DNA of 64,000 nt from Pseudomonas orientalis (GCF_002934065.1 NZ_CP018049.1:5764501-5828500), one strand, 5' to 3'; positions 16,396 to 25,975 are shown, counted from the first letter of the stretch. Notes: generated from the letters alone by a model not told the origin. Numbers and translations: made by a program.

Positions 16396-16436
16396 AATGG
16401 GTCCAATGGTAATCTAAATCCTGTTCAGCGGCCCGC
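16396..16436. other. attR, right island junction
   Basis: Element arm AATGGGTCCAATG (16396-16408), then GTAATCTAAATC, the CT core at 16421-16422, and comM DNA GTTCAGCGGCCCGCC. Joined in a circle the two element arms form attP with 13-base inverted repeats 24 bases apart. The CT core lies one base off the exact centre. Confidence 0.85.
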
Positions 16437-17275
16437 CCGGCACCGGCAAGACACTCCTCGCCAGCCGCCTGCCGGGGTTGCTGCCACCGCTCAGTGAACA
16501 GGAAGCGCTGGAAGTCGCGGCGATTCAATCGGTGGTCAGCCTGGCACCGTTGAGCCATTGGCCGCACCGGCCGTTTCGCCAGCCGCATCACTCCGCGTCG
16601 GGCCCTGCGCTGGTCGGCGGCGGATCGAAGCCGCAACCGGGGGAAATCACCCTGGCCCACCACGGCGTGTTGTTCCTCGACGAACTACCGGAATTTGACC
16701 GCAAGGTCCTGGAGGTCCTGCGTGAGCCACTCGAATCAGGGCATATCGTGATTTCCCGCGCCCGTGACCGGGTGAGCTTCCCGGCGCGCTTTCAACTGGT
16801 CGCGGCGATGAACCCCTGCCCGTGCGGTTATATGGGCGAACCCAGCGGCCGTTGCCGGTGTACGCCGGAACAGATACAGCGCTATCGCAACAAGCTCTCG
16901 GGGCCGTTGCTGGACCGGATCGACCTGCACCTGACGGTGGCGCGGGAAGCCACGGCGCTGAGCCCGGCACAGCAGACCGAGGACACCACCGCGAAAACGG
17001 CCGCCTTGGTGGCCGACGCACGGGAACGCCAGCAACGACGCCAGGGCTGTGCCAACGCCTTCCTCGACCTGCCGGGGCTGCGCGAGTACTGCACGCTGGC
17101 GAAGGTCGACGAAGGCTGGCTGGAGAACGCCTGCGAGCGGCTGACGCTGTCGTTGCGCGCAGCCCATCGCTTGCTCAAGGTGGCGCGTACGTTGGCGGAC
17201 CTGGAACAACAAGACGCCATCGCTCGCCACCATTTGCAAGAGGCCTTGCAATACCGCCCGGCAGCGAGCTCTTGA
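16421..17275 (+). pseudogene. comM: comM (YifB), 3' part
   Basis: The remaining 284 codons of ComM. They begin at the island junction with LFSGPPGTGKTLLASRLPG (Walker A) and continue with LFLDELPEFDRKVLEVLREP (Walker B region), MNPCPCGYMGEPSGRCRC (the conserved Cys-rich loop) and LSGPLLDRIDLHL (arginine-finger region), ending in the C-terminal domain (ALQYRPAAS). No suitable start or ribosome site lies at the new 5' end; internal ATGs such as 16478 would start after Walker A. The fragment is intact and in frame with 5683-6327, so excision would rebuild a working gene. Confidence 0.95.
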
Positions 17276-17280
17276 GTGGC

Positions 17281-19257
17281 TCAGCGGAAGCGATCCACCT
17301 CATGCCGCAAGCCCGCCGCCAGGGTTTCCAGCTCTTTGGCGGTGATCGCCAGGTTCGACACCACTTCACGCTGCTCACTGTTAGCCAGTGCGATGCTCTG
17401 CAAATTACTGCTGAGCAACGTCGCAGTGCTGCTCTGCTCCTGAGTGGCGGTGGTGATAGCGGCGAACTGCTGACCGGCCGAGCGGCTCTGTTCGTCGATG
17501 CGCGCCAGGGCCGAGGCCACATCCGCGTTGCGCGACAGGCCTTCCTGCATCAGCACGTTGCCGTGCTCCATGGTACTGATGGCATTGCCGGTTTCCTGCT
17601 GGATGCTCTGGATCATTCCGGAAATTTCATCGGTGGCCTGGCGGGTGCGCGAGGCCAGGTTGCGCACTTCGTCTGCGACCACGGCAAAGCCGCGACCTTG
17701 CTCACCGGCGCGGGCCGCTTCGATGGCGGCATTGAGCGCGAGCAGGTTGGTCTGTTCGGCAATCGAGGTAATCACGCCGACAATACCGCCGATTTCCTGG
17801 GAGCGCTGACCCAAGGTGTTGATCACCGTAGCGGTGCTGTTCAGCGCGGTGGCGATATGTTCCAGGGACGACGAGGCTTCTTCCATCGAGGCACGCCCGA
17901 TGCGGGTCTGCTGGGCATTTTCCTGGGCCAGACGCTCGGTGTTGCCCATGTTGTCGGCGATATTCAGCGAGGTGGCGCTGAATTCTTCCACCGCGCCGGC
18001 CATGCTGGTGATCTCGCCGGACTGCTGCTCCATGCCCTCATAAGCGCCGCCAGACAAACCGGACAGCGCCTGTGCACGGCTGTTGACCTCTTCAGCCGCC
18101 TTGCGGATGTGCGAAACCATGGTCGACAGTGCCTCTCCCATCTGGTTGAAGCTGCGCGCCAACTGGCCGATTTCGTCATGGCTGGAGACATTCAGGCGCG
18201 CACTCAGATCACCTGCGCCGAGCGCTTCAGCCTGACGCACCAGGTCACTCAATGGCGCAAGCTTGCTGCGCAACAGCCATACCGTGGCCCCCACAGCCAA
18301 CAGCATGGCCAGCACGCTGCCAATGACCAGGCGCATGCCCACGTCCCACGTCACGGCACGAATCTCGGCCTTGGGCATACTTGCCACGACCGCCCAAGGG
18401 CCGCCCTCGAAGGGGACCGACACGCTGTAGAAATCTTCGTTCTTGTCGCTCCAGAAGCGGCCTTCACCGGGTTTCTTCGCCAAGTCGAGCATCACAGGGA
18501 CCGCTTGATCCAAGGCTTGCACGCCGGCCGGCGGCACCAGCCAATGCTTCTGTTCATCCAGCAGCGACAAGGAGCCGGTCTGGCCGATACGAAAGCGCTT
18601 GAGGTTGTCGAACTGGGCTTTTTGTTCGTCGGTGTAGTCGAAGCCGATGAACAACACTGCGATGACTTTTCCGCTGGCGTCACGCACCGGGCTGTACTGG
18701 GTCATATAGGAGCGATCGAACAACACTGCCCGGCCGATATAGGCCTGCCCGTTGAACACGCGCTGGTAGGCCGGGCCCTGGCGATCCAGCACGGTGCCGA
18801 TGGCGCGGTTGCCATCCTGCTTGGTCAAGGACGTGCTGATGCGAATGAAGTCATCACCGCTGCGCACGAACACCGTGGCCACGCCGCCGGACATGTCCTT
18901 GAACTCGTCCACTTCACCGAAGTTGTTGTTCAGCAACTCGCTGCCCAGGTACAGGCTTGGGGTTTGCACACCGGCCACGGCAACAGGCTGGTCCGCACGC
19001 ACGCTCAAACCTGCACCGAAGCGCTTTTCAAACAGCCCGCTCAAACGCTGAGTGCTCTCGCGCAAGGTGCTGTGGAAGGTATTGAGCTGGTCGGCGAGCA
19101 AACGCGCCTCGCTGGCCAGGTGTTCCTCGCGGGTCGCGAGGTTGGCGGTATCGAGGGAGCGTAGAGCGAAGACGGTACTGCCGCTGATGACGACAGCCAG
19201 AATTACGGCCAATGCAAGGCCTAACTGCGAAGCGATCCGAGCGCGAGGTTGAGACAT
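17281..19257 (-). CDS. Methyl-accepting chemotaxis protein (Cache sensor)
   Basis: A 658-residue inner-membrane chemoreceptor. A first membrane helix (about 12-34) is followed by a large periplasmic region of ~290 residues with Cache-type sequence (QTPSLYLGSELLNNNFGEVD, then GDDFIRISTSLTKQDGNRAI and VIAVLFIGFDY). A second helix (LVIGSVLAMLLAVGATVWLL) and a HAMP domain (LVRQAEALGAGDLSARL) come next. The cytoplasmic signalling tip is the canonical IAEQTNLLALNAAIEAARAG and GFAVVADEVRNLASRT. The ligand is unknown. It is convergent with the comM remnant, with five bases between the stops. Confidence 0.93.
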   Translation of the reverse strand: MSQPRARIASQLGLALAVILAVVISGSTVFALRSLDTANLATREEHLASEARLLADQLNTFHSTLRESTQRLSGLFEKRFGAGLSVRADQPVAVAGVQTPSLYLGSELLNNNFGEVDEFKDMSGGVATVFVRSGDDFIRISTSLTKQDGNRAIGTVLDRQGPAYQRVFNGQAYIGRAVLFDRSYMTQYSPVRDASGKVIAVLFIGFDYTDEQKAQFDNLKRFRIGQTGSLSLLDEQKHWLVPPAGVQALDQAVPVMLDLAKKPGEGRFWSDKNEDFYSVSVPFEGGPWAVVASMPKAEIRAVTWDVGMRLVIGSVLAMLLAVGATVWLLRSKLAPLSDLVRQAEALGAGDLSARLNVSSHDEIGQLARSFNQMGEALSTMVSHIRKAAEEVNSRAQALSGLSGGAYEGMEQQSGEITSMAGAVEEFSATSLNIADNMGNTERLAQENAQQTRIGRASMEEASSSLEHIATALNSTATVINTLGQRSQEIGGIVGVITSIAEQTNLLALNAAIEAARAGEQGRGFAVVADEVRNLASRTRQATDEISGMIQSIQQETGNAISTMEHGNVLMQEGLSRNADVASALARIDEQSRSAGQQFAAITTATQEQSSTATLLSSNLQSIALANSEQREVVSNLAITAKELETLAAGLRHEVDRFR

Positions 19258-19436
19258 GACAGCTCCTGAGCCGAGGCCAGGATCATCCTGATCTCTTAGC
19301 GCTGCTCGGCGAATTATCTAGTGGGAAACGTTGGTTCACGAGGATTCCAACACACCTACTTCGGCGCGCTTTTACAATACTTGAGCGATTCACAGGGGTA
19401 TCACGCAAACGATTGCACCAGAGAGTGCCTACCCTT

Positions 19437-20357
19437 TCATTCGAGCCGTGTCACAGCGGGCAAAACCATCGCCTGCACCTCGCCCTGCAGAAACTCCGCC
19501 AGGCGCCGCAAGCGCTCACCCCCGGGGCGGGTTTTCGGCCACACCAGGTAATAACTTTCCCCGCTGGCGACGGCCGTTGGCCATGGCAGGCTCAAGCGTT
19601 TCTGGGCGACGTCCTCGGCCACCATCAAAAGGTCTCCCATGGACACGCCATAACCGCGCGCGGCAGCGATCATGCCCAACTCCAGCGTGTCGAACACCTG
19701 CCCCCCCTTGAGCGAGACCCGCAATGTGAGTCCCATACGCTCCAGCCAGTAACGCCAGTCACGCCGGTCCGGTGTCGGGTGCAGCAGTTCGGCCGTTGCC
19801 AGCCGCTGCACGTCCCAAGGTCCGTCATCCAACAGATTGGGCGCGCCCACCGGAATCAGCATTTCGGCGAACAGGTGGCTGGCCTCCCAGTCCGCCGGAA
19901 AGTGCCCGTTACTGAGCAACACTGCGCAATCGAACGGTTCCTGATTGAAGTCCACTTCATCGATGTTCATCCACGCGCTGGTGAGCTGCACTTCATTGCC
20001 CGGCTGCAGGGCCCGAAAGCGGCTTAACCGCGCCAACAGCCAGCGCATGGTCAGGGTGGACGGTGCCTTCATGCGCAAGATGTCATCTTCGGCGTTCAGG
20101 GTATGACAGGCGCGCTCCAGCGCGGCGAAGCCTTCGCGCACGCCAGGCAGCAACAAGCGCGCCGCCTCCGTGAGTTGCAAGGTACGGCCGCTGCGCTGGA
20201 AAAGCCGGCAGGCGAAATGCTCTTCGAGGGTACGGATATGCCGGCTGACCGCACTCTGGGTAATCGACAACTCCTGCGCCGCGCGGGTGAAGGAGTGGTG
20301 ACGGGACGCGGCCTCGAATGCCCGCAGGGCATAAAGCGGGGGAAGACGACGAGACAT
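19437..20357 (-). CDS. LysR-family transcriptional regulator
   Basis: 306 residues from MSRRLPPLYALRAFEAASRH, the typical start of the GcvA-like branch; longer in-frame starts add unrelated residues. The winged HTH is FTRAAQELSITQSAVSRHIRTLE. The effector-binding domain follows (TLTMRWLLARLSRF, YGVSMGDLLMV). It is divergent from the MATE exporter gene, the usual arrangement for a LysR regulator and its target, so it may regulate that pump. Confidence 0.9.
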   Translation of the reverse strand: MSRRLPPLYALRAFEAASRHHSFTRAAQELSITQSAVSRHIRTLEEHFACRLFQRSGRTLQLTEAARLLLPGVREGFAALERACHTLNAEDDILRMKAPSTLTMRWLLARLSRFRALQPGNEVQLTSAWMNIDEVDFNQEPFDCAVLLSNGHFPADWEASHLFAEMLIPVGAPNLLDDGPWDVQRLATAELLHPTPDRRDWRYWLERMGLTLRVSLKGGQVFDTLELGMIAAARGYGVSMGDLLMVAEDVAQKRLSLPWPTAVASGESYYLVWPKTRPGGERLRRLAEFLQGEVQAMVLPAVTRLE

Positions 20358-20513
20358 TTGATGACTCCGACAGCGCAATGGCCAAACCCTACCAGAATCA
20401 ATCAAGCATGAGTTTTAATCATGCGAACGATCGCTTTTATCCTTTTGTGCAATGCGCTGAAAGCGCCGAGAATCAACCTTCTCTACCTCCCTGACATGTC
20501 GAGAGTGATGATC

Positions 20514-21911
20514 ATGCAGCATCCGGCACGTACCGAACTCTGGGCCATTCTGCGGCTGTCGGGGCCGCTGATTGCCTCACAGTTGGCGCACATGCTGATG
20601 GTGCTGACCGACACTCTGATGATGGCGCGCCTGAGCCCCGAAGCCCTGGCCGGCGGTGGCCTGGGTGCGGCGAGCTATTCGTTCGTGGCGATTTTCTGCA
20701 TCGGCGTGATTGCAGCGGTGGGCACCCTGGTGGCCATCCGTCACGGCGCGGGCGACATCGATGGCGCCACCCGCCTGACCCAGGCCGGGCTGTGGCTTGC
20801 GTGGTTGATGGCCCTGGCGGCGGCGCTGCTGCTGTGGAACCTTAAGCCGGTGCTGCTGATGTTCGGCCAGACCGAAACCAACGTGCAGGCCGCCGGGCAA
20901 TTTCTGACCCTGCTGCCCTTCGCCCTGCCCGGCTATCTCAGTTTCATGGCACTGCGCGGCTTCACCAGCGCCATCGGCAAAGCCACCCCGGTGATGGTCA
21001 TCAGCCTGTGCGGCACGGTGGTCAACTACTTGCTCAATCACGCGCTGATCGAAGGCATGTTCGGCCTGCCCAAACTCGGGCTGATGGGCATTGGCCTGGT
21101 CACAGCCATCGTCGCCAATGGCATGGCGTTGGCACTGATGTGGTACATCCGCAGCAACCGCACCTACGCCGCCTATCCACTGAGCAGCGGGCTGCTGCGC
21201 CTCAATACCCGGTACCTGCGCGAGTTGTGGCGCCTGGGCCTGCCGATTGGGGGCACCTATGCGGTGGAAGTCGGGCTGTTCGCGTTTGCGGCGCTGTGCA
21301 TGGGCACCATGGGCAGTACGCAGTTGGCGGCGCACCAGATTGCCCTGCAGATCGTCTCGGTGGCGTTCATGGTTCCGGCGGGGATGTCCTACGCGGTGAC
21401 CATGCGTATCGGCCAGCATTATGGCGCCGGGCAGTTGCTGCGGGCACGCATGGCCGGACGGGTCGGCATCGGCTTTGGTGCCCTGTTGATGCTGGGGTTT
21501 GCCTTGGTGTTCTGGCTGTCTGCCGACCCGCTGATCGGGCTGTTCCTCGACCATGACGATCCGGCGTTTCATGACGTCATCGTCCTGGCCGTCAGCCTGC
21601 TGGCCGTCGCCGCCTGGTTCGAGCTGTTCGATGGTGTGCAGACCATTGCCATGGGCTGCATCCGTGGCCTCAAAGACGCCAAGACCACGTTCCTGGTGGG
21701 GCTCGGTTGCTACTGGCTGATCGGCGCGCCTTCGGCCTGGTTGATGGCGTTCACCCTGGGCTGGGGGCCGACCGGTGTGTGGTGGGGCCTGGCGTTGGGG
21801 TTGGCGTGCGCGGCGGTGAGCCTGACCTGGGCGTTCGAGGCGAAGATGAAGCGGATGATTCGGCGAGAGCCGGACATACAGCCTGCCTTTCAGGCGGTAC
21901 AGACAGAGTAA
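20514..21911 (+). CDS. MATE-family multidrug efflux transporter (NorM-like)
   Basis: About 465 residues with 12 hydrophobic segments in two similar halves, as in Na+ or H+ coupled MATE exporters of cationic drugs. Family features: SGPLIASQLAHMLMVLTDTL in helix 1 and GLPIGGTYAVEVGLFAFAAL at the start of the second half. The start at 20514 (MQHPARTELWAIL) follows a GAGAG site. Upstream in-frame ATGs at 20421 and 20496 would add poorly conserved residues and remain possible. Divergent from a LysR regulator. Confidence 0.9.
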   Translation: MQHPARTELWAILRLSGPLIASQLAHMLMVLTDTLMMARLSPEALAGGGLGAASYSFVAIFCIGVIAAVGTLVAIRHGAGDIDGATRLTQAGLWLAWLMALAAALLLWNLKPVLLMFGQTETNVQAAGQFLTLLPFALPGYLSFMALRGFTSAIGKATPVMVISLCGTVVNYLLNHALIEGMFGLPKLGLMGIGLVTAIVANGMALALMWYIRSNRTYAAYPLSSGLLRLNTRYLRELWRLGLPIGGTYAVEVGLFAFAALCMGTMGSTQLAAHQIALQIVSVAFMVPAGMSYAVTMRIGQHYGAGQLLRARMAGRVGIGFGALLMLGFALVFWLSADPLIGLFLDHDDPAFHDVIVLAVSLLAVAAWFELFDGVQTIAMGCIRGLKDAKTTFLVGLGCYWLIGAPSAWLMAFTLGWGPTGVWWGLALGLACAAVSLTWAFEAKMKRMIRREPDIQPAFQAVQTE

Positions 21912-21927
21912 AGCCCTGCTCGGTCAG

Positions 21928-22022
21928 ACCTGTGGGAGGGGGCTTGCCCCCGATTGCTGATTGTCAGTCACCGATGTGTGGACTGATACACCGCTATCGG
22001 GCGCAAGCCCCCTCCCACAGGT
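21928..22022. repeat. REP doublet, GTGGGAGGGGGCTTGC type
   Basis: Inverted copies with outer ends ACCTGTGGGAGGGG and CCCCTCCCACAGGT. The right copy has one variant base (GGGCGCAAGC). It separates the convergent MATE and GGDEF/EAL genes. Confidence 0.85.
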
Positions 22023-22034
22023 TGGATTGGGTAC

Positions 22035-23699
22035 TCAGCCCGACAACGCCTGCTGGCTTTGGCCGGACGTCAGATATTCCACCAGCTCAGCCAACGGCAA
22101 CGGTTTACTGATCAGGTAACCCTGGGCCTGATCGCAACCAAACAGTCTCAAAAGCTCAAGCTGCTCAGGGGTTTCCACGCCTTCGGCCACCACTTCCAGG
22201 TTGAGGTTATGGGCCAGGTTGATCATGGCGTGTACCAGCTTGCGATTCTCTTCGCGCTCTTCCATGCCACCGACGAAGCTCTTGTCGATCTTCAACAAGG
22301 CAATCGGCAGGCTGTTGAGGTGCACAAACGATGAGAAACCGGTACCAAAGTCATCCAGGGAAAACCGCACACCGAGGCGGCCGAGGGCGTCCATGGTCTG
22401 TTTGACCAGGTCGCTGCGACGCATCACGGCGGTTTCGGTCAGCTCGAACTCCAGCCATTGTGCTTCCACGCCGCGCTCGGCAATCAGCCGGCTGAGTGTC
22501 GAGAGCAATTGGCTGTCCTGGAACTGGCGAAACGACAGGTTGACCGCCATGTGCAACGCCGGCAAGCCGCGTTCGCGCAGGTCCTGCATGTCGCGCAGGG
22601 CCCGGGAAATCACCCAGTAACCCAACGGCACGATCAGGCCGCTCTGCTCGGCCAGGGGCACGAACTCGCTCGGCGGCAACAGGCCACGCTCGCCATGACG
22701 CCAGCGCACCAGGGCCTCGAGGCCGACGATATGCCCGTCATCCAGGTCCAGGCGCGGCTGGTAATGCAGCTCCAGCTCATCGCGGCGCAAGGCACGGCGC
22801 AACTCGCTTTCCAGGTCGGCCAGGCTGCGCGCGTTGCGGTTGATGCGTTCGTTGAAGATATGAAAGGTACAGCCCTGGGTGCTTTTGGCCTGTTGCATGG
22901 CGATATGGGCGTGCCACATCAACGGGTCGGCCCCGGCACGGGCCCGGGCATGCGCCACACCCAAACTGCAGCCGATCAGCAGGCTCTCGCCGTCCACCCA
23001 GTAAGGTTCGGCCATGACTTCGGTGATGCGCTCGGCCATCCATTCGGCGCGCTGGGGCGCACGGCGGGTGTCGATCAGCAGCGCGAACTCATCGCTGCCC
23101 AGGCGTGCCAGTTGATCACCGGCCTCAAGCTGGCTCTTGAGCCGTGAGACCACCTGCAGGATCAAGCGATCACCGGCCTGGTGACCGAGGGCATCGTTGG
23201 CGTGACGGAAATTGTCCAGGTCCAGATGGCCGAGGGCCAGGCCGCGGCCTTCGTTTTCCGCCAGCCGTGCCGCCAGCAATGTCTGGAAACCCTGACGATT
23301 GGCGATACCGGTCAGCGGATCCTGTTCGGCCAGGCGCTGCAACGTGTTTTCCAGCACGCCACGCTCGCGCACATGGCGCAGGCAGCGGCGCAAGGTACCG
23401 GCGTCCAGCGCAGAATGGATCAGCCAATCGCTGACGCCGAGCGGCGCAACCAGTGGTTCCTGTTCCAGCAGCAATACACACGGCAGGCTGCAACGACCGG
23501 GACCGGGTTGCAGGTTGGGCGTGGTCAAGAGCACCGCTTCGTGATCGTCGTCGAACAGACGACTCACCGAGTCCCAACTGGGTGCACTGATCAGCACAGC
23601 CCCATCGCCCATCGGCGCCAGGCACTCGCGCAACAACGCTGCCCACGCCGGCGTATCGGCCAGCAGCAGCAAACGCAAGGGTTCGACAGGCGTAGACAA
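22035..23699 (-). CDS. GGDEF/EAL protein, probable c-di-GMP phosphodiesterase
   Basis: 554 residues. Residues 1-120 form a receiver-like domain without an obvious phospho-Asp motif. The GGDEF domain follows, with a degenerate signature LARLGSDEFALLI (LGSDEF instead of GGDEF), so cyclase activity is unlikely. The EAL domain is intact: VGLEALVRWRH, the catalytic Glu in ELTETAVMR, DDFGTGFSSFVHLNSLPIAL, KIDKSFV and VAEGVETPEQ. I infer c-di-GMP hydrolysis, perhaps GTP-stimulated. The position upstream of rep matches the P. aeruginosa phosphodiesterase PA5295 (ProE) as I recall it. Confidence 0.9.
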   Translation of the reverse strand: MSTPVEPLRLLLLADTPAWAALLRECLAPMGDGAVLISAPSWDSVSRLFDDDHEAVLLTTPNLQPGPGRCSLPCVLLLEQEPLVAPLGVSDWLIHSALDAGTLRRCLRHVRERGVLENTLQRLAEQDPLTGIANRQGFQTLLAARLAENEGRGLALGHLDLDNFRHANDALGHQAGDRLILQVVSRLKSQLEAGDQLARLGSDEFALLIDTRRAPQRAEWMAERITEVMAEPYWVDGESLLIGCSLGVAHARARAGADPLMWHAHIAMQQAKSTQGCTFHIFNERINRNARSLADLESELRRALRRDELELHYQPRLDLDDGHIVGLEALVRWRHGERGLLPPSEFVPLAEQSGLIVPLGYWVISRALRDMQDLRERGLPALHMAVNLSFRQFQDSQLLSTLSRLIAERGVEAQWLEFELTETAVMRRSDLVKQTMDALGRLGVRFSLDDFGTGFSSFVHLNSLPIALLKIDKSFVGGMEEREENRKLVHAMINLAHNLNLEVVAEGVETPEQLELLRLFGCDQAQGYLISKPLPLAELVEYLTSGQSQQALSG

Positions 23700-23965
23700 G
23701 CTAGCTCCCTAGACTCTGCAAAAATTCGTTGGCGGCGGGCATTATGACGTGCGGCCTGACGATAACAAATGCATGACCAATGATAGGTGTTATCAAACAC
23801 GCAGACTGTGAAAAATAGTTGCGATACCCACGACATCCTGCGGCAAAGTAACAAAACCGGCAAATTTAGATCGAGTGGTACGTCACACCGTCGTTCTAAG
23901 GCAGCAGAATCTTGCCAGCCTGTTAAAATGCCCGCCCTTTTGAATAACGACTCCCTGAACTCTGT

Positions 23966-25975
23966 ATGTCCCGACTCAATCCCCGGCAGCAAGAAGCCGT
24001 GAACTACGTCGGCGGCCCTCTATTGGTGCTCGCCGGTGCTGGCTCCGGCAAGACCAGCGTGATTACCCGCAAGATCGCGCACCTGATCCAGAACTGCGGC
24101 ATCCGCGCCCAGTACATCGTCGCCATGACCTTTACCAACAAGGCGGCGCGGGAAATGAAAGAGCGCGTCGGCACCCTGCTCAAGGGTGGCGAAGGCCGTG
24201 GCCTCACCGTGTGCACGTTCCACAACCTGGGGCTGAACATCATCCGCAAGGAACATGCGCGGCTGGGCTACAAGCCGGGTTTCTCGATCTTCGACGAGAC
24301 CGACGTCAAAGCCTTGATGACCGACATCATGCAGAAGGAATACGCGGGCGACGACGGCGTCGACGAGATCAAGAACATGATCGGCGCCTGGAAAAACGAC
24401 CTGGTCCTGCCCGCCGAAGCCCTGGAAGCCGCGCGCAACCCCAAGGAACAGACCGCCGCCATCGTCTACACCCACTACCAGCGCACGCTCAAGGCGTTCA
24501 ACGCGGTGGACTTCGACGACCTGATCCTGCTGCCGGTCAAACTGTTCCAGGAGCACAAGGACATCCTGGAAAAGTGGCAGAACAAGGTGCGCTACCTGCT
24601 GGTGGACGAATACCAGGACACCAACGCCAGCCAATACCTGCTGGTGAAGCTGCTGATCGGCACGCGCAATCAGTTCACCGTGGTGGGTGACGATGACCAG
24701 TCGATCTATGCCTGGCGCGGCGCCCGCCCGGAAAACCTGATGCTGCTCAAGGACGACTATCCGTCCCTGAAAGTGGTGATGCTGGAGCAGAACTACCGCT
24801 CCACCAGCCGTATCCTGCGCTGCGCCAACGTGCTGATTTCCAACAACCCCCACGAGTTTGAAAAACAACTGTGGAGCGAGATGGGTCATGGCGACGAAAT
24901 CCGTGTGATCCGCTGCCGCAACGAAGACGCCGAAGCCGAGCGCGTGGCGGTGGAAATCCTCAGCCTGCACCTGCGCACCGACCGCCCTTACAGCGACTTT
25001 GCGATCCTGTATCGCGGCAACTACCAGGCCAAGCTGATCGAACTGAAATTGCAGCACCACCAGGTGCCGTATCGCCTGTCGGGCGGCAACAGCTTCTTCG
25101 GGCGCCAGGAAGTCAAAGACCTGATGGCCTACTTCCGCCTGATCGTGAACCCGGATGACGACAACGCCTTCCTGCGCGTGATCAACGTGCCGCGTCGGGA
25201 AATAGGTTCGACGACCCTGGAAAAGCTCGGCAACTACGCCACCGAACGCAAGATCTCGATGTACGCCGCTACCGACGAAATCGGCTTGGGCGAACACCTG
25301 GACACGCGCTTCACCGATCGCCTGTCGCGCTTCAAGCGATTCATGGACAAGGTCCGTGAGCAGTGCGCCGGCGAAGACCCGATCAGCGCGCTGCGCAGCA
25401 TGGTCATGGACATCGACTATGAAAACTGGCTGCGCACCAACAGTTCCAGCGACAAGGCCGCGGACTATCGCATGGGCAACGTCTGGTTCCTGATCGAAGC
25501 CCTGAAGAACACCCTGGAAAAAGACGAAGACGGTGAAATGACCGTCGAGGACGCCATCGGCAAGCTGGTGCTGCGCGACATGCTCGAGCGCCAGCAGGAA
25601 GAGGAAGACGGCGCCGAAGGGGTGCAGATGATGACCTTGCATGCGTCCAAGGGCCTGGAATTCCCCTACGTGTTCATCATGGGCATGGAAGAGGAAATTC
25701 TCCCGCACCGCTCCAGCATCGAAGCCGACACCATCGAGGAAGAACGGCGCCTGGCCTACGTGGGGATTACCCGCGCGCGTCAGACGCTGGCCTTCACTTT
25801 TGCCGCCAAGCGTAAGCAATACGGCGAAATCATCGATTGTGCCCCCAGCCGGTTCCTCGATGAGCTGCCGCCGGATGACCTGGCCTGGGAAGGCAACGAC
25901 GACACCCCGACCGAGGTGAAGGCCGTTCGCGGCAACAGCGCCCTGGCCGATATACGCGCGATGTTAAAGCGCTAG
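23966..25975 (+). CDS. rep: ATP-dependent DNA helicase Rep
   Basis: A 669-residue superfamily 1A 3'-5' helicase that clears proteins ahead of the replisome and helps restart forks. Motifs: LNPRQQEAVNYVGGPLLVLA and AGAGSGKTSVI (I), FTNKAAREM (Ia), YLLVDEYQDTNASQ (II), VVGDDDQSIYAWRGA (III), LEQNYRST (IV), TLHASKGLEFPYVFI (V) and RRLAYVGITRARQTL (VI). Its length matches E. coli Rep (~670). UvrD is longer and has a different C-terminus. It is followed 58 bases on by xpt. Confidence 0.96.
   Translation: MSRLNPRQQEAVNYVGGPLLVLAGAGSGKTSVITRKIAHLIQNCGIRAQYIVAMTFTNKAAREMKERVGTLLKGGEGRGLTVCTFHNLGLNIIRKEHARLGYKPGFSIFDETDVKALMTDIMQKEYAGDDGVDEIKNMIGAWKNDLVLPAEALEAARNPKEQTAAIVYTHYQRTLKAFNAVDFDDLILLPVKLFQEHKDILEKWQNKVRYLLVDEYQDTNASQYLLVKLLIGTRNQFTVVGDDDQSIYAWRGARPENLMLLKDDYPSLKVVMLEQNYRSTSRILRCANVLISNNPHEFEKQLWSEMGHGDEIRVIRCRNEDAEAERVAVEILSLHLRTDRPYSDFAILYRGNYQAKLIELKLQHHQVPYRLSGGNSFFGRQEVKDLMAYFRLIVNPDDDNAFLRVINVPRREIGSTTLEKLGNYATERKISMYAATDEIGLGEHLDTRFTDRLSRFKRFMDKVREQCAGEDPISALRSMVMDIDYENWLRTNSSSDKAADYRMGNVWFLIEALKNTLEKDEDGEMTVEDAIGKLVLRDMLERQQEEEDGAEGVQMMTLHASKGLEFPYVFIMGMEEEILPHRSSIEADTIEEERRLAYVGITRARQTLAFTFAAKRKQYGEIIDCAPSRFLDELPPDDLAWEGNDDTPTEVKAVRGNSALADIRAMLKR

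Larger units (their letters stand above)
6328..16422. mobile_element. Serine-recombinase genomic island inserted in comM (~10.1 kb)
   Basis: A discrete AT-rich block between the two halves of comM, bounded by attL (CT at 6328-6329) and attR (CT at 16421-16422). It has no terminal transposon repeats flanked by longer target duplications. It encodes its own large serine recombinase at the right end. Cargo in order: DarT-like toxin and NADAR antitoxin, an Asn-rich protein, a 441-residue orphan, an XRE repressor, a small membrane protein, two paralogous secreted proteins, and a relaxase-like coiled-coil protein with an oriT-like hairpin cluster. No conjugation genes are present, so at most it is mobilizable. 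Excision would restore comM exactly. Confidence 0.93.

Noticed and set aside
6328..16422. Prophage interpretation of the island
   Set aside because: No capsid, terminase, tail, lysis or replication genes; only the integrase is phage-like.
16822..19164. A 780-codon open frame across the comM 3' part and antisense to the chemoreceptor
   Set aside because: Runs out of frame through comM and antisense to the chemoreceptor gene; composition is a GC-frame artefact.
24020..25819. A 599-codon open frame antisense to rep
   Set aside because: Mirrors the codon bias of rep; the translation shows no motif and rep is unambiguous.
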